Shown here in pieces: positions 33,409-42,010 of a stretch of 64,000 nt of DNA. How positions within the stretch are numbered: the stretch's first letter is position 1; each line of letters begins with the position of its first letter. The notes beneath the pieces were generated by a model. That model did not search any database. It saw only the letters and a list, made by a program, of their open reading frames with translations, and was not told where the DNA came from. Where the stretch lies: positions 95,230 through 159,229 of the forward strand of contig NZ_MLYO01000033.1 of assembly GCF_001866665.1 (NCBI RefSeq), in the 5' to 3' direction. Origin of the DNA: Streptomyces monashensis (GTDB lineage Bacteria > Actinomycetota > Actinomycetes > Streptomycetales > Streptomycetaceae). The translations under genes were made by a program, and so were the position numbers.

Positions 33409-34485
33409 CTAGAGGTCGACTTCCTTCATCAGCATCCCGACCTCGGTGTTGGACAGCCGGCGCAGCCAGCCCGACTTCTGGTCGCCCAGGGTGATCGGGC
33501 CGAAGGCGGTGCGCACGAGCTTCTCGACCGGGAAGCCGGCCTCGGCCAGCATGCGGCGCACGATGTGCTTGCGGCCCTCGTGCAGGACGACCTCGACCAG
33601 GTAGTTCTTGCCGGTCTGCTCCACGACCCGGAAGTGGTCCGCGCGCGCGTAGCCGTCCTCCAGCTGGATGCCGTCCTTCAGGCGCTTGCCCAGGTCGCGC
33701 GGGATCGGACCCACGATGGCGGCGAGGTAGGTCTTCTTCACGCCGTACTTCGGGTGCGTGAGACGGTGCGCCAGCTCGCCGTGGTTGGTGAGCAGGATGA
33801 CGCCCTCGGTCTCGGTGTCCAGCCGGCCGACGTGGAAGAGCCGCGTCTCACGGTTGGTGACGTAGTCCCCCAGGCACTGGCGCCCCTCCGGGTCCTCCAT
33901 GGTGGAGACGACACCGGCGGGCTTGTTCAGCGAGAAGAACTGGTACGACTGCGTCGCGACCGTCAGGCCGTCGACCCTGACCTCGTCCTTCTCGGGATCG
34001 ACCCGCTTGCCCTGCTCCAGCACGATCTCGCCGTTGACCTCGACGCGCGCCTGCTCGATCAGCTCCTCGCAGGCCCGGCGGGAGCCGTAGCCCGCGCGCG
34101 CGAGGACCTTCTGCAGCCGCTCGCCCTCCTGCTCGGCGCCCGGGAAGGTCTTGGGCGGCTTGACGTCCTTCTTGCCCGCGTACCGCTCGCGGTTGCGCTC
34201 CTCGGCCCGCGCCTCGTACTCGCGGGAGCTGCCGGGCGCCGTACGGCCGCGCTGCGGCTGGGCCTTCCTCGGGCCGCCCTTGGCACCGCCGCGGGCCGCT
34301 CCGCCGCGCCCGGACTTGGGGCCCTCCTGGGAGGCGCCGGGGCCCACGTCGTAGCGGCGCTCCTCGGGGCGGGGCTTGCGGGGACGGCCCTGCCCCTGCC
34401 GCTCGTCCCGGTTGTTGCCGGCGCCGCGGTAGTTACCGCGCCCGCCGCTCTTGCCGCTACCGCTGCCGCTGCCGCTGCTTCGCAT
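33409..34485 (-). CDS. rluB: Ribosomal large-subunit pseudouridine synthase (RluB/RsuA family)
   Basis: The 358-residue protein has an N-terminal extension of about 120 residues rich in Gly, Arg, Ser and Lys, an S4 RNA-binding domain (ERLQKVLARAGYGSRRACEELIEQARVEVNG), and a pseudouridine synthase domain with the catalytic Asp in HVGRLDTETEGVILLTN. The end reads GWLRRLSNTEVGMLMKEVDL. It should modify 23S rRNA. The ATG at 34485 has only a weak site. The gene follows scpB after 12 bases, the conserved scpA-scpB-rluB order. Confidence 0.94.
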   Translation of the reverse strand: MRSSGSGSGSGKSGGRGNYRGAGNNRDERQGQGRPRKPRPEERRYDVGPGASQEGPKSGRGGAARGGAKGGPRKAQPQRGRTAPGSSREYEARAEERNRERYAGKKDVKPPKTFPGAEQEGERLQKVLARAGYGSRRACEELIEQARVEVNGEIVLEQGKRVDPEKDEVRVDGLTVATQSYQFFSLNKPAGVVSTMEDPEGRQCLGDYVTNRETRLFHVGRLDTETEGVILLTNHGELAHRLTHPKYGVKKTYLAAIVGPIPRDLGKRLKDGIQLEDGYARADHFRVVEQTGKNYLVEVVLHEGRKHIVRRMLAEAGFPVEKLVRTAFGPITLGDQKSGWLRRLSNTEVGMLMKEVDL

Positions 34486-34497
34486 CAAAGTTCCGTC

Positions 34498-35148
34498 TTA
34501 GTCGTCTGCGTCCTGACCGCCGGGCGCGTCGGGCGCGTCCGGGTCGAACGACGGGACTCCCTCCTGGGTCTCCGCCTCGATCGCCTCCGCCTCCGGGAGG
34601 AAGGGCGCGAGTTCCGGAAGCTCGTCCAGGCCGCGCAGGCCCATCCGCTCCAGGAAGTAGTTCGTCGTCCTGTACAGGATCGCACCTGTTTCGGGTTCCG
34701 CGCCCGCCTCCTCGACCAGACCGCGCTGGAGCAGGGTGCGCATCACGCCGTCGCAGTTGACCCCGCGCACGGCGGAGACGCGACTGCGGCTGACCGGCTG
34801 GCGGTAGGCGACGACCGCGAGGGTCTCCAGCGCCGCCTGGGTGAGCCGGGCGGTCTGGCCGTCCAGGACGAGCCGCTCGACGGCCGGCGCGTACTCCGCG
34901 CGCGTGGAGAAGCGCCAGCCGCCCGCGACGAACCGCAGCTCGAAGCCGCGGCCCTGGACGGCGTACTCGTCGGCCAGCTCCCGGAGCGCGTCGGCGATCT
35001 GCCGTCTCGGCCGTTCCAGCAGCCTCGCCAGGTGCTCCTCGGTCGCGGGCTCGTCCACGACCATGAGCATGGCCTCCAGGGCGGGCTTGAGGCCGAGGTC
35101 GGCGACGGTCCGCAGCCCGGCCGGGACCTCGGCGGTCTCCTCGCTCAT
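34498..35148 (-). CDS. scpB: Condensin subunit ScpB
   Basis: This 216-residue winged-helix protein has typical ScpB segments: LKPALEAMLMVVDEPATEEHLARLL, VQGRGFELRFVAGGWRFSTRAEYAPAVERLV, and LTQAALETLAVVAYRQPVSRSRVSAVRGVNCDGVMRTLLQRGLVEEAG. It joins ScpA and SMC in chromosome condensation. A short acidic C-terminal tail ends it. The ATG at 35148 overlaps the scpA stop as ATGA. Confidence 0.96.
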   Translation of the reverse strand: MSEETAEVPAGLRTVADLGLKPALEAMLMVVDEPATEEHLARLLERPRRQIADALRELADEYAVQGRGFELRFVAGGWRFSTRAEYAPAVERLVLDGQTARLTQAALETLAVVAYRQPVSRSRVSAVRGVNCDGVMRTLLQRGLVEEAGAEPETGAILYRTTNYFLERMGLRGLDELPELAPFLPEAEAIEAETQEGVPSFDPDAPDAPGGQDADD

Positions 35149-36389
35149 GCCTTCATCTCCTCCTCGGGCGGCTCGGGCCGCTCGTCCCTGGGCGCCTCGG
35201 GCGGCCGGTCGAACTCGTCGGTGACCACCGGCGCCGTGTCCGTGTCCCCGCCGGTCCAGCGCACGAGCAGCTCTCCGAGCGCCGCCTCCTGCTCCAGGGC
35301 GACGGCCTTCTCGCGGTACAGCTCCAGCAGGGCGAGGAACCGGGCGACGACGGTGAGGGTGTCGTCGGTGTCCTCCACCAGGGCCCGGAAGCTGGCCTCG
35401 CCCAGCTCCCGCAGCCGGGCGACCACGATCCCGGCCTGCTCCTGCACGCTGACCAGCGGGGCGTGGATGTGGTCGACGTAGACCTGCGGTTTGGGCCTCG
35501 GCTGCATCGCCTTGACCGCGAGCCTGGCGAAGCCCTCGGGGCCGATGCTGATGACGACCTCGGGCAGCAGCTCGGCGTACTGGGGCTCCAGGCCGACGGT
35601 ACGGGGGTACCGGCGGGCCTCCTCGTCCAGGCGCGCGTTGAAGATGTCCGCGATCTGCTTGTAGGCGCGGTACTGGAGCAGCCGCGCGAACAGCAGGTCC
35701 CGGGCCTCCAGCAGCGCCAGGTCGCCCTCGTCCTCGACCTCGGCGGCGGGCAGCAGCCGGGCCGCCTTCAGATCGAGCAGCGTGGCCGCCACGACGAGGA
35801 ACTCGGTCGTCTGGTCCAGGTCCCAGTCCGGCCCCATGGCGCGGATGTGCGCCATGAACTCGTCGGTGACCTTCGACAGGGCGACCTCGGTGACGTCCAG
35901 CTTGTGCTTGGAGATCAGCTGGAGGAGCAGGTCGAAGGGACCCTCGAAGTTGGCGAGGCGGACCTTGAAGACGCCGTCGGAGACGGGCTCGGGCTCCGGC
36001 CCGGCGTCGACACCTGCCTCGGGCTCGGTCCCTGCCCGGGGTTCGGGACCGGTACCCGGCCCCGGCGCATCGGGCGTTCGCCGTCCCGGGTCTGCCGCCT
36101 TGGGGCCTCCCGCCCCCGTGTGGGGTTCCGCGACGGGCTGCGGCCCCGGCTCGGGCGTCCCGGTCGTCCCGGTCGTCTCGGGCGTCTCCGGTGGGGAAGT
36201 CGGCGGTGCGGCGGCCTGTACCGAAGTGTCCGGGCAGGTGTCCGGGTCGTCCTCCGTCGGTGCCGCGATCGGCTCGGCGTACCCGGCCGGTGCGACCGGC
36301 GCGGCACCCGGCCCGCGTCCCAGCACGCGCCGCCGCCCGGCAGCCGGGCCGGAGGCGGACGCGGAGGCGGGAACGTCGTTCGAGGTCAT
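35145..36389 (-). CDS. scpA: Condensin kleisin subunit ScpA
   Basis: The 414-residue kleisin has its core from about residue 140: FKVRLANFEGPFDLLLQLISKHKLDVTEVALSKVTDEFMAHI, then TEFLVVAATLLDLKAARLLP, and a C-terminal winged helix (FRALVEDTDDTLTVVARFLALLELYREKAVALEQE). The first 138 residues are a Pro/Thr/Glu/Gly low-complexity extension that plain bacterial ScpA lacks. It bridges the SMC heads. The ATG at 36389 begins 19 bases after the partner gene's stop. It is translationally coupled to scpB. Confidence 0.95.
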   Translation of the reverse strand: MTSNDVPASASASGPAAGRRRVLGRGPGAAPVAPAGYAEPIAAPTEDDPDTCPDTSVQAAAPPTSPPETPETTGTTGTPEPGPQPVAEPHTGAGGPKAADPGRRTPDAPGPGTGPEPRAGTEPEAGVDAGPEPEPVSDGVFKVRLANFEGPFDLLLQLISKHKLDVTEVALSKVTDEFMAHIRAMGPDWDLDQTTEFLVVAATLLDLKAARLLPAAEVEDEGDLALLEARDLLFARLLQYRAYKQIADIFNARLDEEARRYPRTVGLEPQYAELLPEVVISIGPEGFARLAVKAMQPRPKPQVYVDHIHAPLVSVQEQAGIVVARLRELGEASFRALVEDTDDTLTVVARFLALLELYREKAVALEQEAALGELLVRWTGGDTDTAPVVTDEFDRPPEAPRDERPEPPEEEMKA

Positions 36390-36407
36390 AGCCCCCGCAG
36401 GCTACCC

Positions 36408-36944
36408 CTACCGGCCTCGCAGCCGGCGTACGAGGATGCTCGCGTCCCCGCGGGATTCCAGGTCGGCCAGGACCACGGCCACCGCCTCGCGGACGATGCG
36501 CCCGCGGTCCACCGCCAGCCCGTGTTCGCCGCGGAGCACCAGGCGGGCGTGTTCCAGGTCCATCAGTTCCTCGGCGGACACGTACACCGTGATCTTCTCG
36601 TCGTGCCGCTCGCGCCCGCTGGGCCGCCGGTTCGCCGCCCGCCCCCGCTTGCGCTGCTGGGCGTCGGCAGAACCTTCCTGCGGCGCCTGGCGTCGCGCCG
36701 GCCGGGTGCGGGACTCGCCGGACTCGCCCCGTTCGGCCTCCGCCGCCACGTGCTCCGCGCCCTCGCCGTCACCGCCCTGGACCGGCACCGACTGCGGTGC
36801 GTCCTCGGCGGCGGCGACGTCGTCGCTCTCCTGCGCGGGGGACGGCACCCGGGCCTCACCGTTCGCTGGGCGGCGGGGGGTCGACGGCTGGAGCGCCATC
36901 CCCCCGGTCGTACGGAAGAGTTCGTCGGCCCCGGGCAGACTCAC
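36408..36944 (-). CDS. ParA-associated protein with RHH-like C-terminus
   Basis: The 178-residue protein starts VSLPGADELFRTTGGMALQ, continues through a disordered, charged middle (SPAQESDD to RRQAPQEGS), and ends with a compact domain EKITVYVSAEELMDLEHARLVLRGEHGLAVDRGRIVREAVAVVLADLE. The YVSAEE beta strand followed by two helices recalls a ribbon-helix-helix DNA-binding fold. Its GTG at 36944 overlaps the parA stop (GTGA); an in-frame GTG at 36956 is an alternative. The context implies it is the ParA partner, possibly its centromere-binding protein. That role is inference. Confidence 0.72.
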   Translation of the reverse strand: MSLPGADELFRTTGGMALQPSTPRRPANGEARVPSPAQESDDVAAAEDAPQSVPVQGGDGEGAEHVAAEAERGESGESRTRPARRQAPQEGSADAQQRKRGRAANRRPSGRERHDEKITVYVSAEELMDLEHARLVLRGEHGLAVDRGRIVREAVAVVLADLESRGDASILVRRLRGR

Positions 36945-38116
36945 TCGGCGTGACACCGGGCGAGCACCTCCCTGGCGAGCTGGCGATAGGCGGCGGCACC
37001 GACGGAGTTGGAGGCGTAGGTGGTGATCGGCTCCCCGGCGACCGTGGTCTCCGGGAAGCGGACCGTGCGGCCGATGACCGTGTGGTAGACGTGGTCGTCG
37101 AACGCCTCGACCACCCGGGCCAGGACCTCGCGGCTGTGGACCGTGCGCGAGTCGTACATCGTGGCGAGGATGCCGTCCAGCTCCAGGTCGGGGTTGAGCC
37201 GCTCCTGGACCTTCTCGATGGTCTCGGTCAGCAGGGCCACACCGCGCAGGGCGAAGAACTCGCACTCCAGCGGCACGATCACCTTGTGAGCGGCCGTCAG
37301 GGCGTTCACGGTGAGCAGGCCGAGCGAGGGCTGGCAGTCGATCACGATGTAGTCGTAGTCGTCCATCAGCGGCTTCAGGGCGCGCTGGAGCGTCGACTCG
37401 CGGGCGACCTCGGAGACCAGCTGGACCTCGGCGGCCGACAGGTCGATGTTGGAGGGCAGCAGGTCCATGTTGGGGACCGCCGTCTTCAGCAGGACCTCGT
37501 CCGCCGACATGCCCCGCTCCATGAGCAGGTTGTAGACGGTCAGGTCCAGCTCCATCGGATTGACGCCGAGTCCCACCGACAGCGCGCCCTGCGGGTCGAA
37601 GTCCACGAGCAGCACGCGCCGGCCGTACTCCGCGAGCGCGGCACCCAGGTTGATGGTCGACGTCGTCTTGCCGACGCCGCCCTTCTGGTTGCACATCGCG
37701 ATGATCTTCGCGGGGCCGTGGTCGGTCAGCGGGCCCGGGATCGGGAAGTACGGCAGCGGGCGTCCGGTCGGACCGACGCGCTCACGGCGCTGGCGGGCCG
37801 CGTCGGGCGCGAGCGTGGCCGCGTACTCCGGATCGGGCTCGTACTCGGCGTCGGGGTCGTAGAAGTGCCCCTCGGGCAGTTCGTCGTAGTCGGCGAAGTG
37901 GTTGTGGGGCGCGCCACTTCCGTCGCCGGCCATGGCGTTCACGTGATGGCCATCCATGCTCTGGTGTGCTGTCCGGATCACCTGCGGAACCGGACTCTGG
38001 TGGGCTGAGAAGGTGCGCACTGCGACGGAGCCGACAGCCTCGAATCCCGTGGGCCCCTGGCCCTGTGCCGGCATTCCTGGTTGACCACCCCCGGGAGAAA
38101 ATGTCGACTCATTCAC
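36941..38116 (-). CDS. ParA-family ATPase
   Basis: This 391-residue protein has a deviant Walker A AMCNQKGGVGKTTSTINLGAAL near residue 155, LLVDFDPQGALSVGLG and DYDYIVIDCQPSLGLLTVNAL, the ParA/Soj pattern. About 145 residues of low-complexity, acidic and Pro/Gly-rich sequence precede it. It is separate from the chromosomal parAB near oriC, as judged by its neighbours here (scpAB, ald), so it may position another cargo or help condensation. The GTG at 38116 follows AAGGAGGT; internal ATGs are less likely. Confidence 0.88.
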   Translation of the reverse strand: MNESTFSPGGGQPGMPAQGQGPTGFEAVGSVAVRTFSAHQSPVPQVIRTAHQSMDGHHVNAMAGDGSGAPHNHFADYDELPEGHFYDPDAEYEPDPEYAATLAPDAARQRRERVGPTGRPLPYFPIPGPLTDHGPAKIIAMCNQKGGVGKTTSTINLGAALAEYGRRVLLVDFDPQGALSVGLGVNPMELDLTVYNLLMERGMSADEVLLKTAVPNMDLLPSNIDLSAAEVQLVSEVARESTLQRALKPLMDDYDYIVIDCQPSLGLLTVNALTAAHKVIVPLECEFFALRGVALLTETIEKVQERLNPDLELDGILATMYDSRTVHSREVLARVVEAFDDHVYHTVIGRTVRFPETTVAGEPITTYASNSVGAAAYRQLAREVLARCHAE

Positions 38117-38377
38117 AAGTCGTCTTACCTCCTTGGTGACCAGGGAACTTCTAGACAAGGTCAGCGTGGCACCATGCCGACGGTTGGCGACTCTATGGCG
38201 TGTCGGCGGTCCGCAGCAACACAATCCGCCGGACCCGGCACGATGTGTCGGCAATGAAACATCTCGCTGTCAAGGGCGTACGGCCGTCGCACAGCAGGTT
38301 TCACCGGTGTACGAATCGGTCGAAGGGTTACGTTCGAGGCGAGTTGACCGAGAGTCGCAAAGTGACCATACACACAT

Positions 38378-38410
38378 CCGGCCGGACCTTGTCGGGCAAG
38401 GTCCGGCCGG
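38378..38410 (-). terminator. Terminator downstream of ald
   Basis: CCGGCCGGACCTTG pairs perfectly with CAAGGTCCGGCCGG around a five-base loop, 101 bases past the ald stop on the minus strand. Confidence 0.78.
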
Positions 38411-38454
38411 GTGCGCGCTGTTGACGAGACGTGTTGACGAATCGCCTTTTACCT

Positions 38455-38487
38455 CCTGGTGACTTAGCGACTCACCAGGTCACCAGG
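38455..38487. repeat. Three copies of a CCTGGTGA box
   Basis: CCTGGTGAC (38455-38463) occurs inverted as TCACCAGG (38472-38479) and again as GTCACCAGG (38479-38487). A related GGTGACCAGGG lies at about 38135-38145 beside the parA ribosome site. The set may be a binding site array for a regulator or partition protein. Confidence 0.45.
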
Positions 38488-38510
38488 GGTCGGTCGGGGT
38501 ACGGTCGGGC

Positions 38511-39635
38511 TCAGCCGAGCAGGGACTCCAGCTCCACGTGCTCCAGACCGTGGGCCTCGGCGACCTCCTTGTAAACGACCTTGCCGTCATGGGTGTTGAG
38601 TCCCTTGGCGAGCGCGGCGTCGCGGCGCAGCGCCTCGACCCAGCCGTTGTTCGCGAGCGAGACGATGTACGGCAGCGTCGCGTTGGTGAGGGCGTTGGTG
38701 GAGGTGTTGGGCACCGCGCCGGGCATGTTGGCGACGCAGTAGAAGACCGAGTTGTGCACCTTGAAGGTGGGCTCGGCGTGGGTCGTCGCGTGGGAGTCCT
38801 CGAAGCAGCCGCCCTGGTCGATCGCGATGTCGACAAGAACACTTCCGGGCTTCATGCGGGCCACCAGCTCGTTGGTGACGAGCTTCGGGGCCTTGGCGCC
38901 CGGGATGAGGACGGCGCCGATGACGAGGTCGGCGTCCAGGACCGCCTTCTCCAGCTCGAAGGCGTTGGACATGATCGCCTTCACCTTGGTGCCGAAGACC
39001 TTGTCGGCCTCGCGCAGCTTGTTGATGTCGCGGTCGAGCAGGGTCACGTCGAAGCCCATGCCGACGGCGACCTGCGTGGCGTTCCAGCCGGAGACACCGC
39101 CGCCGATGACGACGGCCTTGGCCGGGGTCACGCCCGGGACGCCGCCGGGGAGCACACCGCGGCCGCCGTTCGGGGCCATCAGGTGGTAGGCGCCGACCTG
39201 CGGGGACAGGCGGCCCGCGACCTCGGACATCGGGGCGAGCAGCGGCAGCGCGCGGTTCGGCAGCTCGACGGTCTCGTAGGCGATGGCCGTGGTGCCGGAC
39301 TCGACGAGCGCGTCCGTGCACTCCTTGGAGGCGGCCAGGTGCAGGTAGGTGAAGAGGATCTGGTCCTTGCGCAGGCGGTGGTACTCCTCCGCGATGGGCT
39401 CCTTGACCTTCAGCAGCAGGTCGGCGGTGGCCCAGACCTCGTCGGCGGTGTCGAGGATCGTGGCGCCGGCGGAGACGTACTCCTCGTCCGTGATCGAGGA
39501 GCCGAGGCCGGCGCTCCGCTCGACGACGACCTGGTGGCCATTGCGCACCAGCTCGTGCACACCGGCGGGGGTGATGGCCACCCGGAACTCGTTGTTCTTG
39601 ACCTCGCGGGGGATGCCGACCTTCACGTCGATCAC
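38511..39635 (-). CDS. ald: Alanine dehydrogenase
   Basis: The 374-residue enzyme shows the Ald signature: VGIPREVKNNEFRVAITPAGVHEL, LLKVKEPIAEEYHRLRKDQILFTYLHLAAS, LLAPMSEVAGRLSPQVGAYHL, the Rossmann motif VVIGGGVSGWNATQ and VLVDIAIDQGGCFEDS. The catalytic Lys, His and Asp are in place. It interconverts alanine and pyruvate with NAD. The GTG at 39635 (VIDVKVG) gives 374 residues; a GTG at 39626 would give the usual 371 and is plausible. Neighbours are parA and a P-loop protein. Confidence 0.95.
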   Translation of the reverse strand: MIDVKVGIPREVKNNEFRVAITPAGVHELVRNGHQVVVERSAGLGSSITDEEYVSAGATILDTADEVWATADLLLKVKEPIAEEYHRLRKDQILFTYLHLAASKECTDALVESGTTAIAYETVELPNRALPLLAPMSEVAGRLSPQVGAYHLMAPNGGRGVLPGGVPGVTPAKAVVIGGGVSGWNATQVAVGMGFDVTLLDRDINKLREADKVFGTKVKAIMSNAFELEKAVLDADLVIGAVLIPGAKAPKLVTNELVARMKPGSVLVDIAIDQGGCFEDSHATTHAEPTFKVHNSVFYCVANMPGAVPNTSTNALTNATLPYIVSLANNGWVEALRRDAALAKGLNTHDGKVVYKEVAEAHGLEHVELESLLG

Positions 39636-39771
39636 GGTCCTTGGCTCAGAGGGTATGGGGGCATTGCAAGACATACCCAGGCATGCGGGGGCACACCGGG
39701 AGACACCGCAGGAGAACGTGCGGCAGAGCCAGTTTAATGAAGGTGTTCTGCGTGTCTAGCCTTTCATTGCA

Positions 39772-41850
39772 TCAATCTTCACTGGATGGACTACGGATTT
39801 CGCAGGCGTTCCTGTCCTGTTCCGCCCTTGTGTCGTCCTCGGTGCCGTCCTGCGGGGCCTTCTCACCCAGCATGCGCTCGGCCGCCGCACGGTGCAGTCG
39901 GGCGGCGGTGGGGTCCCCGAGGTGCTCCAGCGTGTCGGCGAGCCGGAGCTGGAGCGCGGCCTGCAGCCGGACGTCCTCGGCACGGCGCGCCCACTCCGCC
40001 GCCTCCTGGCAGGTGCGCAGCGATTCCTCGAAGCGTCCGGCGTACTCCTGCACCCGGGCCAGCTCGCTCAACGCCCGTGCGTGGGCGGCGACATCGCCGC
40101 CCTTGCGGTAGCCGGCGACGGCCGCCCGCCAGTTTCTGAGTCCCTCGCCGTAGCGGCCCGCGTAGGTATGGGCGGTGGCGATCCGGCCGTACAGCCGGGC
40201 GGCCTGCTCGCGCTCGCCCCGGGCCAGCCGCTCGGCCAGGGCCCGGCCGAACCAGTCGGCGGCCCGGTCGTGGTCCCCCAGCTCCTGGTACGCCCCGCCT
40301 ACGGATTCCATCGCGCGGCCGGTCGCGTACGGGTCGTTCGCCTCGCGTCCGGCCGCCAGCGCCAGCCGATAGCGGGCCAGCGCGTTTCGGGTACGGCCGG
40401 TCTGCGCGTCCACGTCGCCCAGGTTCAGCAGCGCGGCGGCCCTCTCCCGGGGCAGCCCGCGCCGCTCGGCGACATCGAGGACGAGGCTGTGCAGGCCGTA
40501 CAGGTCGGCCGCGGCGGCCTGGGTGCCCTCGTGCGCCACCAGGGCCCTGACCAGCTGGGACATCAGCCGCCGGGCGAGCGTGTCCAGCTCGCCGTCGGCC
40601 ACCGCGAGCCGGGCGGAGGCGAGCAGGGCGGGCCGGCGGATGCGCAGCCAGTCGGCGGCCGCCCGCGGGGTCGGGAAGCGCACCTCGCGGGGCATGGCGT
40701 TCAGCTTCTCGCGGGCCTGCGGACTGTCCGTCTCGGTGATCGCCCGGCACGCCTGGAGCAGCCGTACCGTCCGCTCCAGCATCCGGGCCCGGGCCAGCTG
40801 GAGATCCGCGGGCCGCTCCTGGCTCCGGGCGAGGGCCCACAGCAGCGGGTGCAGCCAGCCGGGGACCTCGTACTGGGGCAGCGGGGAGTCCACCGCGCGC
40901 AGCAGGCCGAGGGTGACGAGGTCGTCCAGGACGACGCGGGCGGAGCCGACCGAGCAGCCGGCGAGCGCGGAGGCGGTGTGCGGGTCGGCCAGGCCGGCCG
41001 GGGCGAGCGCGAGCAGCCGCACGATCCGGGCGGCCGGCGTGGACAGCTCGTCGTACACATGCCGGAAGACCCGGGCCGGCGGACTGGCGTCCACCGCGTC
41101 GTCGGTGCCGGCGTGCAGCCGTTTGGCCAGGTCGGAGACGGCGGCCTGGGGGCGGGCGGCGAGCCAGCCGCCGGCCAGCACCAGCGCGGCCGGGTGGCCC
41201 TGGCAGGCCTCGGCGAGGCTCTCGGCGGCGCGTGGGTCGACGGTGATGCGGACCGCGCCGGTGTAGCGGGTGAGCAGTTCCACCGCCGACTTGGTGTCGA
41301 GGCCGCCGACGGTGCAGGGCCGGACGTCCGCGATGCCGGTGAGCGGGCCCGTGGAGACGGCCACGACCAGGCAGTCCGGGGAGTCCGGCAGCAGCGCGTC
41401 GACCTGCTCGGCACCGGTCGCGTCGTCCAGGAGCAGCAGGGTGCGCCGGTCGGCGAGGGCGGTGCGCAGCGCCTCGGTCAGCTCGTCCTCGGCGGCGCCG
41501 GGCGGGGCCGGCCGGTCCAGCGCGGCGAGCAGGTCGCGGGCGGTGCGCTCGACCGGGACGGGGGTGCCGTCGGGCTCGCCGAGCCGGGCGCGCAGCACCC
41601 CGTCGGGGTAGCGGCGGGCGATCTGGCGGACGAGTTTCTCGGCGAGCGCGGTCCGGCCCGAGCCGGGGCGGCCCGCGATCAGAAGCACGCGCGCGCGAGG
41701 GGCCTTGCGGCCGGCGAGGGTGTCCAGGCCCGCGCGCTCGATGTCGGCGCGCAGCTCCTTCAACTCCCGTGTGCGCCCGAGGAAATAGTCTTCCGTGACC
41801 TCGTGCGCCGACCGTCCCACGCCGCCTGCGTCCACCGCCTGATCCGTCAC
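39772..41850 (-). CDS. P-loop (STAND/NB-ARC-like) protein with TPR repeats
   Basis: The 692-residue protein starts with EDYFLGRTRELKELRADIERAG, then a P-loop VLLIAGRPGSGRTALAEKLV in which Arg replaces the usual Lys, Walker B TLLLLDDATG, and NB-ARC-like helical/WH segments. The C-terminal third holds about six tetratricopeptide-type repeats (ALLNLGDVDAQTGRTRNALARYRLAL, GGAYQELGDHDRAADWFGRAL and others). It resembles AfsR without the SARP DNA-binding domain. It could be a signal scaffold; the ligand is unknown. GTG 41850 follows GGGAG. Confidence 0.85.
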   Translation of the reverse strand: MTDQAVDAGGVGRSAHEVTEDYFLGRTRELKELRADIERAGLDTLAGRKAPRARVLLIAGRPGSGRTALAEKLVRQIARRYPDGVLRARLGEPDGTPVPVERTARDLLAALDRPAPPGAAEDELTEALRTALADRRTLLLLDDATGAEQVDALLPDSPDCLVVAVSTGPLTGIADVRPCTVGGLDTKSAVELLTRYTGAVRITVDPRAAESLAEACQGHPAALVLAGGWLAARPQAAVSDLAKRLHAGTDDAVDASPPARVFRHVYDELSTPAARIVRLLALAPAGLADPHTASALAGCSVGSARVVLDDLVTLGLLRAVDSPLPQYEVPGWLHPLLWALARSQERPADLQLARARMLERTVRLLQACRAITETDSPQAREKLNAMPREVRFPTPRAAADWLRIRRPALLASARLAVADGELDTLARRLMSQLVRALVAHEGTQAAAADLYGLHSLVLDVAERRGLPRERAAALLNLGDVDAQTGRTRNALARYRLALAAGREANDPYATGRAMESVGGAYQELGDHDRAADWFGRALAERLARGEREQAARLYGRIATAHTYAGRYGEGLRNWRAAVAGYRKGGDVAAHARALSELARVQEYAGRFEESLRTCQEAAEWARRAEDVRLQAALQLRLADTLEHLGDPTAARLHRAAAERMLGEKAPQDGTEDDTRAEQDRNACEIRSPSSED

Positions 41851-41904
41851 GGGCCACGCTCCCGTCCCACCGCACGCGCAAGCCCGCCGGAACTTTTGAG
41901 ACGG

Positions 41905-41926
41905 GCGTGAAAAGCCTAGTTCACGC
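41905..41926. promoter_or_regulatory. Inverted repeat upstream of the P-loop/TPR gene
   Basis: GCGTGAA and TTCACGC flank eight bases, 55-76 bases before the start codon. A further near-palindrome (ATCGCCCGATC-G-GATCAGGCGAT, one mismatch) lies at 41960-41982 and may end the NUDIX transcript. Confidence 0.4.
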
Positions 41927-42010
41927 TGTCTGACGTGCCGTGAGGAGCGCGGCGCACGCATCGCCCGATCGGATCAGGCGATCGTCACACCACCGGTCCG
42001 AACGGGTGGC

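Larger units (their letters stand above)
38117..38510. other. Regulatory region upstream of parA
   Basis: This 394-base gap holds no gene. It contains the ald terminator and repeated CCTGGTGAC-type boxes, and a TTGACA element on the minus strand at about 38268-38273 that could be a -35 for parA, although the -10 is unclear. Confidence 0.5.
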
